DNA from: a virus
DNA length: 44,838 nt
Virus record (IMG/VR): IMGVR_UViG_3300030101_004550
Coordinates: 1-44,838 of that record
Strand: one strand, 5' to 3'
In this document: piece after piece, positions 8,486-17,227 of the stretch
Numbering within the stretch: position 1 is the stretch's first letter
How the letters are laid out: each line of letters opens with the position of its first letter
Made by a program: the position numbers and the translations under genes
Notes under the pieces: generated by a model
Told to the model about the DNA's origin: nothing
Databases searched by the model: none
The model's input: the letters and a program-made list of their open reading frames with translations, nothing else

Positions 8486-8520
8486 TCCTCTTTTCGTTCA
8501 CCTACATAAATGAAGCGGCA

Positions 8521-11500
8521 TCAGTCATTTTCCGATTCCGCTTCATAACCAGCAGACTGCTCCTTGTTTTTACGCTTCTCCCGCATTCTTCGTGCCACGG
8601 GGTATTCTTCCTCGGGGTCCTCGGTTGGACGGTCTCTCATGTCATAGTCGGGCATGGACTGTTCAGATGTTAGTGAGGTGGGCCCACGAGGAGACTCAAC
8701 TTGACTTCCTACATCAATACCCAGTCCTTGAGCACTGGTCCTACCGGACATTTTCTCCTTAGCGATACGCTCGTATAGGTCAACAATACGAGTCAGCGTC
8801 TTGACCATGATTTCCTCACGCTTAGGTTTGATGATGGCATTTTCATCGTCTTCCTCAATAACACCAGCAGACTCTTTGGCGGAAGCGCGACGATGCTTGG
8901 GGTCAGCCATGCTACGAGTTGGGACACTTGTTTTCATCATCAGCGATGTAGCGGGCTTCCACAATGGAGCGAGACTTTGAGCGAGTTCAACAGCGTAAGT
9001 GCTACCGCTAAGTTCACCCAACATGGAAGTAGGCGTGTGTGCCCAAAACCCATGAGAGGACTTCTCAAGCATGTAGGACACATCATCAATCCCGTGAAGT
9101 GAAACCACTACGCTTTGTTTTTGCAGCGAAAGGTCAAACGGTACATGAATGAGGTCGTGAGACTTCGCCAACAGGGACAGCGTTTCAGCAGAAGCAGCAG
9201 CACAGTCAGCCTCACCTACGATTTTTGATGCAGTTACATCAAACAGCGTTTTGTCGTTACGCTTCTTCTTTTTCACACCTGATACGGAGACACTCACGAC
9301 ATCACCCTCGTTGAACGGTTTGGGACTTTGCACTGTACCAACATCAAGGTAGTGCTTACCTTCATGCTCAACACCACGGTTGCCAAGTCCCTCAGCGTCA
9401 AGTGGTCCAGCACCAAGGCGGTAAGTGAAAGGACCCTTACCTCGCACATCAAGAACGATGAAGGCTATGTTCTTGTTCGCACGCATCAAGTACCACTTCG
9501 GATGACGGCGCTCTCCTTTCATGTAAGTGGAGGTGGCGTCTCGCAGCAACAGACGGTCATGCTCTTCTTGCAGACTCTTAGTTGCTTCTTCCAAACCCTC
9601 GTCATCAGTGAGGCGGAAGTTGTGAGGACCGGGAACAATGACATGCTCTTGACTGTCCATTTGCCCACGCATGACCTTGATACGCTCACGCACATTCATG
9701 TCAGCGATGTTGGTATCATCGTAGTCCAAAATGTCAACAAGCACAATCTCACTGTCGGTCTTGACTACATCAATGATGAAATTCTTTTCAGTCAACGCAC
9801 GGATGTGCTTCCGGTCTTCATCCTCCAGCGTAACTGGTCCGTCCTCATCGTAGGCTTTTACACGCCCGGAGCGGCGCTCTACAATCATGCGCTGACCCGC
9901 AGGGAGCGCTGAAACAGCCCACTCACCGCTATAACCACGCAAGCATTCCAAGTCCTTGACTTTGAAAATGCGGTGCATCGCAAGGATGGGTAGAGGTTTG
10001 CCGTCTGCTTTGAGCAGTGCATCCGGGTTCATCAACGCATAGAGTTGGTCGTCAAGGCTCTTACCGATGTCCATTGGGTCGTCGCTTGGTGTTTCACCCG
10101 CTGGGTTTGGCTGCATCATACGAATGTTTTCTTGCTCGTGTTGCCAGCCACTGTCGCTCATGGTTTTCGTCCAGTCTTCACCAAAGACTGCTTGCTGCTT
10201 GTCAAGGCTCACGGTCTTCAAATCCTGTTCCCCACCCATGTTTGGTCCGACTACAGGTTGACGGTTTGCATCAAATTCAATCCCGACCGTGGGCATGGCT
10301 GAGCGCCCGGTGTGCATTACACCCGACACGAAGTGGTCGTGTACACGATGCCCCTCCATTGAGGTGTAAGGGTGAATCGGGCGACCAGTGCCGTAGTTTG
10401 CAGTTGTGACATTGTGGATGCCTTGCTCCACTTGCGGCTGAGCAAGGAGGCTAAGGTCAAGGTTCTCCTTTGACATGAGGACAACATCGTGCATCAAGCG
10501 GTTAATCTCGTGTGCAAAAGCCGCTCCTACGCTTTTATTCCCCCGCTCATTTTTACCACGAGAGCCGTTTGGTAAATGCCTCATCCCGTACTTCTCAGCG
10601 ACAGGCTTACCTGCCTCCTCTCCAGTAGCGGTTTTTTCTGTCATGAGTCTCTTCAATTGAAGTAAGGGGATAGTGTAATTCTCATTGGCCCACGGTTTTA
10701 GCGGAGTAGCGGCTCTACTACCGCCAGCGCGGTAGATTTGATACTCGGGTAAGGAGCGAAGTTTTTGCATGAAGGTGTCAAAGTGCTGATGTGATTCTGC
10801 ACCTTCATGGTCAAATGACATGTCTTTTTCGGGGTGGATTTTAGGCCCTTGGGAAAGAAGGTCTGCAAATTTCAAAGCACTCATAGGTCCGTCTAATTCG
10901 CTGGCGATTTGCTCAGCAAGAGCAGTGTGAGTTGGGTCATAGTTCCCTCTCCTGTCCGTTGGAAAGCCCAGTGCTTCCAACACTTGCTGTGCTTCCATGT
11001 CGGGGGTGAGTTCAACACCGTGCTGAATCATACTCAACGCGAGGTTTCGCTGTGGATTGAAGACTTCATCCTCAGTACTCAACAATTCACTCGCTGTTCT
11101 TTGGTCAACACTTTGTGTGTCGTAACCGTGTGTGAACAAACCGTGGTCTTCATGGCGCATTATCATGAGTGCTCGGTTTGCATCATGGAAAAGCATGCGC
11201 ATGTTAGCATCGGCTTTTCTTGGGTCCGAAGTGTCAAACGCACTGGGGTCCTCCTTCTCGTACATCGTTTTGAAGCGCTTCGCCATTTCAACGATAGCAG
11301 CAAGGTCAGCCTCATCCTTCGTATCGTGATTGGTAGATGGAGTGGTGTAACCTCTCTTTGTTTTACGCCCCTTGGCTTGTGAAGGCTCTTGTCCTCCAAA
11401 GTCGTAAATGTTTTTCGCTTGAGTTTCAAGTTCCTCTATTTGACGGTTAATCTCCTCATGCTCTTCGTCAGTCATATCGGGGTCTGCAAGTCGTAGGTGC

Positions 11501-13986
11501 AACTCGTCTGCTTGAGCCTGCAACTCGTCTGCTTCATCTTGCTCAGCGTCGCTAAGTTCACCGCCTCCTTCTTCGTACCCTTTGTAAGCATGAAACGCCC
11601 TGTGAGCGTTGATGTTGTTCGCATTGTGGCTCAATGTGAACTTACCACCTAAAATGTCCCTCGTTCTCAAGTGGCGCTTTTTCGGGGCGTCATGGGGTGG
11701 TTTCATCAATTGTTGAGCCGTCACGGCGCGATGCTTGATACGGGAATTGTAGCGCTGGTTGGTCGCCTCACCGCGTTTACCGCCTGTGACTAAAAGCGCA
11801 TTTTGAAAATCATGTCTGCCGCTAAGAGTGTGTTTGTTGGATGAACCGTCAATTTCAGTTCTTGCATCAAAACCGCTGCCATCGGGCTTTACTTTGTTTG
11901 AATAACCGGGCGAAGAAGAGGATGCACCGTGGTACATTTTCTGTTTTGTGTTTCGGGGGTGTTCTCCATTGTCTGCCAGTCGGGTAGCATCGTAAAATGA
12001 TTGTACGCCGTGAGGAGTGAAGTGATTATTGCTGAGTTTCGTACTGAGCATTGGTATGTAGCGTCCAAACAAACCCACTGACTTTGGGTTGACTTCAAAG
12101 CGCCCGTTTTGGTTGAGACGCCCGAAGAGTGAGTAGCCTTCTTCGTCTTTGGGCAACATGTCATGAAGCATCTCCATGATGGTAAGAGGGCTGCTGTGAG
12201 CACCACCACGAGTTTGCCACTCGGATGAGAAGAGTGCTGCTGCTCCAATAGGGCCTTCCTCACCCTGCATCCAAATGTCCTGTTGGCTTGGGTCAATTTC
12301 ATTCAAAGCAGGTCCGTTGAAACCAAGGTGATGCCACATGTCAGCGTTGCGCACATCCTTTGATGTGAGAGCGATGCCAGCCAATCGTTCTGCTTTCGCA
12401 AACACTTCAAACAGTGAGGACACATCCAACAACGGCTCACTGAGACCCTCAATGAAGCGATTCTCAACAGGCTCCTTTGTATCTCGGTCAATACCAGCCA
12501 AAGCAAACAAACCATCAATCTCTACCCGTCCTTCACCATCTCGTTCATCATGATGTTTGAACTCTTCACCCAAGGCTTCGTTGTAAGAGATACCCGTTTC
12601 TTTCGCAACTTTTTTTGCCTGTCTCCTTGCGGCACGCAACGCATTCATATTCATGAGTGGTAAGCGGCTGAGGTACTGCTCATCATCACCGCCAAACAAA
12701 GCAGTGTTGATGCTGTCCAGCAACAACTCACCGATATTTTCACCGCTTTCAAGCGTGGCCGTACCAAGCGCTTCAGCAAGAGAGTGTTTGATGAAATAGT
12801 CTATTCCCTCGGGATGGTCTTTGGGCGTCTCAAAGTACGCTCGTAGATTGGGGCCACCGTGAATGTTGGCTCGCCCAGCGTGGTGGAACTCACCAGTAAA
12901 ACGATGAGCGATGTTGCGCTTGATTCGCCCGACTGAGATTTTTTGACCGCCGCCGAGGTCAATCATTTGACGGTCGTGTCCATCGCTCCCTTCCATCAAA
13001 TGAGGAAGAATCTCAATGCGCTGTTCGGGGGTAAGGAACTCCATCCCAGCGGTAAGACCGAGCCAACCAAGGCCGTTTCGTATTTGAATAGGCTCCAAGG
13101 ATTCGCCGCGATTGAAAGCGTCGTACAACTCTTCTTGCGTCATACCCTCGGTTGGGTCAATGCTGCTTGACTCCTCATTTGACTCCCACTCATCAGCAGC
13201 CTGTTCAAAGTGCAACTTGCGTAGTTCAAAGTCGGCAACATCGGGATTGGGGTATCGCTCAATCATTTCTTTTTCCAAGTCACGGTTTTGACTCAACCAG
13301 TTCTCGTAGTTGTTGATGTAAATGTCGTGGAGGTGCGAGTCTTGGAGAGGACCGAGGTAGGGGTGATGGTCCTTCTCGGTATCAGTGATAGCGTCAAGTT
13401 TCTTTCGCCCTTTGACAGCAGCGTGCTCTTCCTTTTCGTGGTGGCGCTCGTAGGTGTTTTCACTTTCTTTCAGCATCTCTATGCGGGACCTTTCGCCCGG
13501 TGCTGAGGGCAAGTAAAGCCCTCTCAAAGTCTCTACCCATCGTGGCCGTCCCGTGATTTTGTGTCGGTTTCGCATAGGATGGAACTTCTCGTCAAACGGT
13601 GTGACATCCGAGTAGTGAAACTCACTGTGGTCCATCATGGGGTCAAGCGACGGCCACACACGATGGGCGTCTTCCAAGTCAACTTCGTGAATACGCCCTC
13701 GCCAAAAGTGAGCGGGTACAGTGTGTTCAGCACCACGACGCTCCATGAGGTCGGACTTCTTGATTTCACTGAAGTAGGCTGCTTCTTCCTCACTGAGTTC
13801 GTGCTTGAGAACGGATTCGCAAATGTGGTCTTGCCACATTTTTTCAACGGTGTAGCCGTGATTCTCAAGGTTGGCTTGAGCAAAAGCAAAGTTGGCAACG
13901 GCTGTATCGTAGTCGTTGAGGTCAAGAATTGACTTCAACAGTTCAGTTCTTGCCCGAACATAACCGGAGACAGCATCATCTTGCAC
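8521..13986 (-). CDS. Giant virion-type protein with degenerate DNA-ligase-like domain
   Basis: The product has 1821 residues; GTG start at 13986. Most of it is hydrophilic, rich in His, Glu, Asp and Lys, with helical stretches (for example a coiled coil ELQAQADELHLRLADPD near residue 825). Residues about 1335-1560 align with ATP-dependent DNA ligases: a motif I region (GEWAVSALPAGQR), a motif III/IIIa-like stretch (VLVDILDYDDTNIADMNVRER), a motif IV-like HDRLLLRDATSTYMKGE, then PKWYLMR and an OB-type segment ending VGTVQSPKPFNEGD. The nucleotide-accepting Lys of motif I is not visible, so the domain is probably inactive. LLKAD precedes this domain at about 1324. The C-terminal 250 residues are charged. 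The gene lies between scaffold-type genes and the protease, so it is likely an internal or injected virion protein. Function unknown. Confidence 0.75.
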   Translation of the reverse strand: MQDDAVSGYVRARTELLKSILDLNDYDTAVANFAFAQANLENHGYTVEKMWQDHICESVLKHELSEEEAAYFSEIKKSDLMERRGAEHTVPAHFWRGRIHEVDLEDAHRVWPSLDPMMDHSEFHYSDVTPFDEKFHPMRNRHKITGRPRWVETLRGLYLPSAPGERSRIEMLKESENTYERHHEKEEHAAVKGRKKLDAITDTEKDHHPYLGPLQDSHLHDIYINNYENWLSQNRDLEKEMIERYPNPDVADFELRKLHFEQAADEWESNEESSSIDPTEGMTQEELYDAFNRGESLEPIQIRNGLGWLGLTAGMEFLTPEQRIEILPHLMEGSDGHDRQMIDLGGGQKISVGRIKRNIAHRFTGEFHHAGRANIHGGPNLRAYFETPKDHPEGIDYFIKHSLAEALGTATLESGENIGELLLDSINTALFGGDDEQYLSRLPLMNMNALRAARRQAKKVAKETGISYNEALGEEFKHHDERDGEGRVEIDGLFALAGIDRDTKEPVENRFIEGLSEPLLDVSSLFEVFAKAERLAGIALTSKDVRNADMWHHLGFNGPALNEIDPSQQDIWMQGEEGPIGAAALFSSEWQTRGGAHSSPLTIMEMLHDMLPKDEEGYSLFGRLNQNGRFEVNPKSVGLFGRYIPMLSTKLSNNHFTPHGVQSFYDATRLADNGEHPRNTKQKMYHGASSSSPGYSNKVKPDGSGFDARTEIDGSSNKHTLSGRHDFQNALLVTGGKRGEATNQRYNSRIKHRAVTAQQLMKPPHDAPKKRHLRTRDILGGKFTLSHNANNINAHRAFHAYKGYEEGGGELSDAEQDEADELQAQADELHLRLADPDMTDEEHEEINRQIEELETQAKNIYDFGGQEPSQAKGRKTKRGYTTPSTNHDTKDEADLAAIVEMAKRFKTMYEKEDPSAFDTSDPRKADANMRMLFHDANRALMIMRHEDHGLFTHGYDTQSVDQRTASELLSTEDEVFNPQRNLALSMIQHGVELTPDMEAQQVLEALGFPTDRRGNYDPTHTALAEQIASELDGPMSALKFADLLSQGPKIHPEKDMSFDHEGAESHQHFDTFMQKLRSLPEYQIYRAGGSRAATPLKPWANENYTIPLLQLKRLMTEKTATGEEAGKPVAEKYGMRHLPNGSRGKNERGNKSVGAAFAHEINRLMHDVVLMSKENLDLSLLAQPQVEQGIHNVTTANYGTGRPIHPYTSMEGHRVHDHFVSGVMHTGRSAMPTVGIEFDANRQPVVGPNMGGEQDLKTVSLDKQQAVFGEDWTKTMSDSGWQHEQENIRMMQPNPAGETPSDDPMDIGKSLDDQLYALMNPDALLKADGKPLPILAMHRIFKVKDLECLRGYSGEWAVSALPAGQRMIVERRSGRVKAYDEDGPVTLEDEDRKHIRALTEKNFIIDVVKTDSEIVLVDILDYDDTNIADMNVRERIKVMRGQMDSQEHVIVPGPHNFRLTDDEGLEEATKSLQEEHDRLLLRDATSTYMKGERRHPKWYLMRANKNIAFIVLDVRGKGPFTYRLGAGPLDAEGLGNRGVEHEGKHYLDVGTVQSPKPFNEGDVVSVSVSGVKKKKRNDKTLFDVTASKIVGEADCAAASAETLSLLAKSHDLIHVPFDLSLQKQSVVVSLHGIDDVSYMLEKSSHGFWAHTPTSMLGELSGSTYAVELAQSLAPLWKPATSLMMKTSVPTRSMADPKHRRASAKESAGVIEEDDENAIIKPKREEIMVKTLTRIVDLYERIAKEKMSGRTSAQGLGIDVGSQVESPRGPTSLTSEQSMPDYDMRDRPTEDPEEEYPVARRMREKRKNKEQSAGYEAESEND

Positions 13987-13992
13987 ACGACT

Positions 13993-14772
13993 TCACAACC
14001 TTCGTGGTTTACCTGCTGCCTCAAGCATAGCACGCGCTTTACTGAGATGACCTTCAACGATTTGCCGGTCAGCACCACCACCCTCATGCGGATTCAATTT
14101 GCCGGACAAAGACTCCATGTTGAAAGATTCAGAAGTAGCGCCTTTGTTAGCGATGTCATCACCAGTGTAGGGGTATTGATTGGTGGTGTAGTAGGCGTTG
14201 CGAGTCTGTCCTCCACTTTCAGCCATAAACATCACACCTTGAGGGTTAGAATTGAACGAGGTGCTAAAACCGGGTTGAGTGCCCTCGTCAAATCCTTTCT
14301 TCATTTTCATTGAGCCGCAGCCTCCCATTTTCCCCATGCAGTCTGCTTTGTTTAAACCGCATGACGGACACTTTTCGCCCTTTTCCATTTTACAAGTCGG
14401 GCAATCATTGTTTTTACAATCAGGACACTTTTCGCCCTTTTTCATTTTACAAGTCGGGCAATCATTGTTTTTACAATCAGGACACTTTTCGCCCTTTTCC
14501 ACTTTACCGTGAGCCTTATCGCACTGAGCCTTTTGCTTTTCCGAGCATTCTGAATACTTTTTACCAAAGTTCTTCATGCAGTACTTATCCTTTTCAGCCA
14601 TGCTTGCTTTTGTTTTCATGTCCTTTTGACCCTTACCGTCTGCGGCAAAGTGAGGTACTTTTTTACCTCCATGTTCAACCATCTCCAATTTTTCTGCTTT
14701 TTCAAGGAGTTGTTGCGCCTTGTTCAATGCAATTATCACGCTGTTGTCGTAGGGGGATGGGATAGGCTTCAT
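13993..14772 (-). CDS. Cys-rich protein with tandem CPDC/CPTC zinc-type repeats
   Basis: The product has 259 residues. ATG at 14772 follows GAGGTGAG. The N-terminal 35 residues are a helix (NKAQQLLEKAEKLE). The middle is very rich in Lys and Cys, with two exact 19-residue repeats of the form KGEKCPDCKNNDCPTCKM and a third diverged copy (EKGEKCPSCGLNKADCMGKM). The C-P-x-C pairs suggest bound zinc. The C-terminal 100 residues are a Gly/Asn-rich region and a final helix that resembles the first (HLSKARAMLEAAGK). It is cotranscribed with the scaffold-like gene 14769-15095 (ATGA overlap). Role unknown; a metal-binding assembly or internal head protein is a guess. Confidence 0.7.
   Translation of the reverse strand: MKPIPSPYDNSVIIALNKAQQLLEKAEKLEMVEHGGKKVPHFAADGKGQKDMKTKASMAEKDKYCMKNFGKKYSECSEKQKAQCDKAHGKVEKGEKCPDCKNNDCPTCKMKKGEKCPDCKNNDCPTCKMEKGEKCPSCGLNKADCMGKMGGCGSMKMKKGFDEGTQPGFSTSFNSNPQGVMFMAESGGQTRNAYYTTNQYPYTGDDIANKGATSESFNMESLSGKLNPHEGGGADRQIVEGHLSKARAMLEAAGKPRRL
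14371..14500. repeat. 57-base in-frame tandem repeat inside a Cys-rich gene
   Basis: Unit 1 is 14371-14427 and unit 2 is 14428-14484; they differ at very few positions. A third copy begins at 14485 and diverges after about 17 bases. Each unit encodes 19 residues with two Cys-x2-Cys pairs. This looks like a recent duplication by slippage. Confidence 0.85.
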
Positions 14773-15095
14773 GCACTCACCTCAGTATTTTTTGCTTGCT
14801 CGGCCATTTCGTGAATCTCATCCCACGACATTTTGTGAATGTCGGCGTTTGTAAACTCAGTATGACCTTTGATTATAGAATCGTCAGCAGCACGGAAAGC
14901 ATCAACTTCAACATCCTCACTGAGAGGTGTCAAAGTTGAAACAAAGCCTGCCTTTTTCAAGAGGTTGGAAGGATTGCTAATCGCTTTACGCAAAGCGGCG
15001 TTCTCCGCTTTGAGCGATTGAAGGTCGCCATCCATTGATTCCATTTTTGAAATCAATGTGTTCATCAAACGCTCAGTAGCACTCTCTTCAGACAT
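14769..15095 (-). CDS. Small scaffold-like coiled-coil protein sharing the protease-scaffold tail
   Basis: The product has 108 residues. ATG at 15095 follows GAGGTGATT. Residues 5-40 form a coiled coil (LMNTLISKMESMDGDLQSLK, then AENAALRKAI). NLLKKAGFVSTL follows at about 44-55. The C-terminus reads IHKMSWDEIHEMAEQ, nearly the same as NMSWDEVHQLANG at the end of the protease-scaffold (7076-8485). In HK97-type viruses the scaffold C-terminus touches the capsid protein, so the shared end may be a capsid-docking motif and this protein a second scaffold or a regulator of assembly. This is inference from the shared motif and location. Confidence 0.65.
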   Translation of the reverse strand: MSEESATERLMNTLISKMESMDGDLQSLKAENAALRKAISNPSNLLKKAGFVSTLTPLSEDVEVDAFRAADDSIIKGHTEFTNADIHKMSWDEIHEMAEQAKNTEVSA

Positions 15096-15104
15096 TCAAT
15101 CACC

Positions 15105-15449
15105 TCATGGTTGGTAGCGACCAAAAGTGCCTCGGTGAACTCTTGCTCGGAGGTTGGTGCGAGCCGGAATAATCGTACCGGGGAGCACATCATTTCGTTG
15201 AGCGGTGTCAAATTTAGCACCGCTTTGATTCATTTTTCGCACCATGTTCACTTGAATAGCCTGTAAATTTTCACGCTCAGCCTTGACTATGGCTCCATGA
15301 ATGTCATCGGATAAGTAGCCAGCGAACTTGAGCACTTCATTGATATGCCCTTGTGCATCGTTGGCGTTTCCGCTTTCCAGTGCTTTGATGAATGCCTCGC
15401 TGTGCATCGCCATTTTGCGGGCCATTGGGTCCATTTTCTGTAGGTCCAT
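15105..15449 (-). CDS. Small protein between portal and scaffold genes, unknown
   Basis: The product has 114 residues. ATG at 15449 follows GAGGCGAG. The N-terminal 75 residues are predicted helical (MARKMAMHSEAFIKALESGN; NEVLKFAGYLSDDIHGAIVK), while the C-terminal 40 residues are Arg-rich and extended (TIIPARTNLRARVHRGTFGR). It might be a portal-associated or DNA-contacting head protein. I do not recognise the family. It sits 44 bases downstream of the portal stop and ten bases before the next ORF, in the same transcript. Confidence 0.55.
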   Translation of the reverse strand: MDLQKMDPMARKMAMHSEAFIKALESGNANDAQGHINEVLKFAGYLSDDIHGAIVKAERENLQAIQVNMVRKMNQSGAKFDTAQRNDVLPGTIIPARTNLRARVHRGTFGRYQP

Positions 15450-15493
15450 GTTCTCGCCTCTTGTCGTTCGTAGTGATGCCGCCCTAAAAGAGA

Positions 15494-17227
15494 TTACTGT
15501 CCTCTCGGGCGTCGTGCGCCCATCATGGCGTTGCTGTTTTGCTGCTGAATGGTTGGAGGCATACCTCGTTGCTGAACGCTACTTACTGGCGAACCCGCCC
15601 CCGGTGACACGCGAGCCTGTGGTCTCGCTGGAGAGCGGGGGGTTCGTATGCCCATACCCTCCCCGCCGGGTTGAGACGGGGGCATCATTTGAGGGGGCAT
15701 TCTTCCTCCAGCCATCATTTGAGGGGGCATTCGCCCTTGAGCCATCATCGCTTGCTGCGGTATCATGCCCTGTTGAGGCATACCCTGTTGAGGCATGCCG
15801 GATTCACCCTCCGGTTGTTTTCTATATACGAAGCGAATGTCCCGCTCACCTTCCTCAAGCAGTTCCGGTTTATATCCAAGCATAGCCATACGCTGAGCGA
15901 GATTGACTTCCATTTCATCACGGCGAAGGCGAGTGATTTCATCCTCCTCTTCATTGGGGTAAAGCGTCAACTTCCAATCAGTGACATCCATTTGCTTTAA
16001 CATGCGTGGGAAAAGATTCTCGGTGTACACTTTTTGTCCATACTCTACAGCACGGTTTGTGACAAGAATTTGCAGACCTTCGTTGTTCAGCCCGCCCGAC
16101 TTACCGTTGTCAATCATGAAAATGCTTGATACGCCGTAGTAAGCAGCGATTCGGTTACGGATTTCATCGCGAACAGCGATGTACTGCATCTCTTCCAGCG
16201 TGTCCATGAATTTTACCCAGTTAACTCCACCACGCCCCGAAGAAGACTCAATACCCACCTTGGGCACATAGTGAGGGTCTCGCTCCATTTTTTCGTCAAC
16301 AGACTTCCAAAACGATTTCATGGACTCCAAGTTATCGGTCGTGACCGAGATGATACCCTTTGGAGTTCTTCGCTTTTGGTAAGCAGTGTAGATGTAGTTA
16401 TCCATGGCCGTAAGGCTCATCGCTTGTCGCCACATGGTGTTGACTGGGCTGCGACCGTACAATTTAGACGGATTGTACTTGCTGAGATGGATTACTTCAC
16501 CTTTGGTATAGTACTGGTTTTTCCCACTACCAGCCATGTTGACATAGTGAGCGTCCACGAGGTCAGCGCCACATGTCTTACACTTCGGCTCTTGACCGGG
16601 ATAAGCGATTTCATCCCTATGAATGCGACAAATTTTGTACCGCCCACCACGCACACCACGCTTGTCAGCAATAATGCGCATGAAAATTGGGTCACCACGA
16701 ATGATATTCTTCACACGGTAAAAAGCGATTTCACCGCTTTCGGGGTCCACGAAGTATTCTTTAATGAGGATAAGAAAAGCATCGTCCACGATGTTGAGGT
16801 CGCTTTCAATTTCACCGAGAACATCCATGAAAGACTGCTCCATAGCGTTCTCTTGATTTAGTAGCCAGCGAGGATAGATGACCTGCTCGGGGTCGGGGTC
16901 TCTAACGGCACCTCCGCAACTGTTACACTGTTCAACATCGTGATGAAATTCTTCTTCACACTCAACACATTTCTTGCGGAACTTCTTTTCCCAGTGATAC
17001 CCACGACGGAAAATCTCTTGCTTTAGTTTAGATTGAACAGTACGAAGGATGAGGTTCTCTTGACTAACAGCATACAGGGCTGGTAGTGTGATACCTTGAG
17101 CCAGCACAGGCTCTTGAATACCAGTGGTGTACAGTGGCATTTGAGGTTCGGGCGTCGTGCGCCGACGAAACGGACTGGCGAGTGCCGATAAGAAACGGCT
17201 TACTGGTCCTTGAGTGTCGTCCGCCAT
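15494..17227 (-). CDS. Portal protein with inserted zinc ribbons
   Basis: The product has 577 residues; ATG at 17227 overlaps the preceding stop (TAATG). The core reads like an HK97/SPP1-type portal: RTVQSKLKQEIFRRGYHW near the N-terminus, VDDAFLILIKEY strands at 147-159, a helix with LYGRSPVNTMWRQAMSLTAMDNYIYTAYQ, and the region AAYYGVSSIFMIDN. Two zinc-ribbon-like insertions are visible: C87, C90, C101, C104 and C200, H203, C216, C219. The C-terminal 90 residues are a low-complexity Pro/Gln/Met tail (repeated MPQQGM and GRMPPQMM). The portal forms the dodecameric DNA entry ring. It lies between the LAGLIDADG-type gene and the head assembly genes. Confidence 0.85.
   Translation of the reverse strand: MADDTQGPVSRFLSALASPFRRRTTPEPQMPLYTTGIQEPVLAQGITLPALYAVSQENLILRTVQSKLKQEIFRRGYHWEKKFRKKCVECEEEFHHDVEQCNSCGGAVRDPDPEQVIYPRWLLNQENAMEQSFMDVLGEIESDLNIVDDAFLILIKEYFVDPESGEIAFYRVKNIIRGDPIFMRIIADKRGVRGGRYKICRIHRDEIAYPGQEPKCKTCGADLVDAHYVNMAGSGKNQYYTKGEVIHLSKYNPSKLYGRSPVNTMWRQAMSLTAMDNYIYTAYQKRRTPKGIISVTTDNLESMKSFWKSVDEKMERDPHYVPKVGIESSSGRGGVNWVKFMDTLEEMQYIAVRDEIRNRIAAYYGVSSIFMIDNGKSGGLNNEGLQILVTNRAVEYGQKVYTENLFPRMLKQMDVTDWKLTLYPNEEEDEITRLRRDEMEVNLAQRMAMLGYKPELLEEGERDIRFVYRKQPEGESGMPQQGMPQQGMIPQQAMMAQGRMPPQMMAGGRMPPQMMPPSQPGGEGMGIRTPRSPARPQARVSPGAGSPVSSVQQRGMPPTIQQQNSNAMMGARRPRGQ

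Noticed and set aside
14371-14484. Possible CRISPR array
   Set aside because: The units are contiguous, in frame and coding, with no spacers between them.
14310-14765. Plus-strand ORF with repeated HFSPF-type segments
   Set aside because: The repeats come from the tandem Cys/Lys repeat of the minus-strand gene, whose start and ribosome binding site are good.
15660-15800. Apparent repeat region as a mobile or regulatory repeat
   Set aside because: It encodes the Pro/Gln/Met low-complexity tail of the portal; the repetition is explained by the protein.
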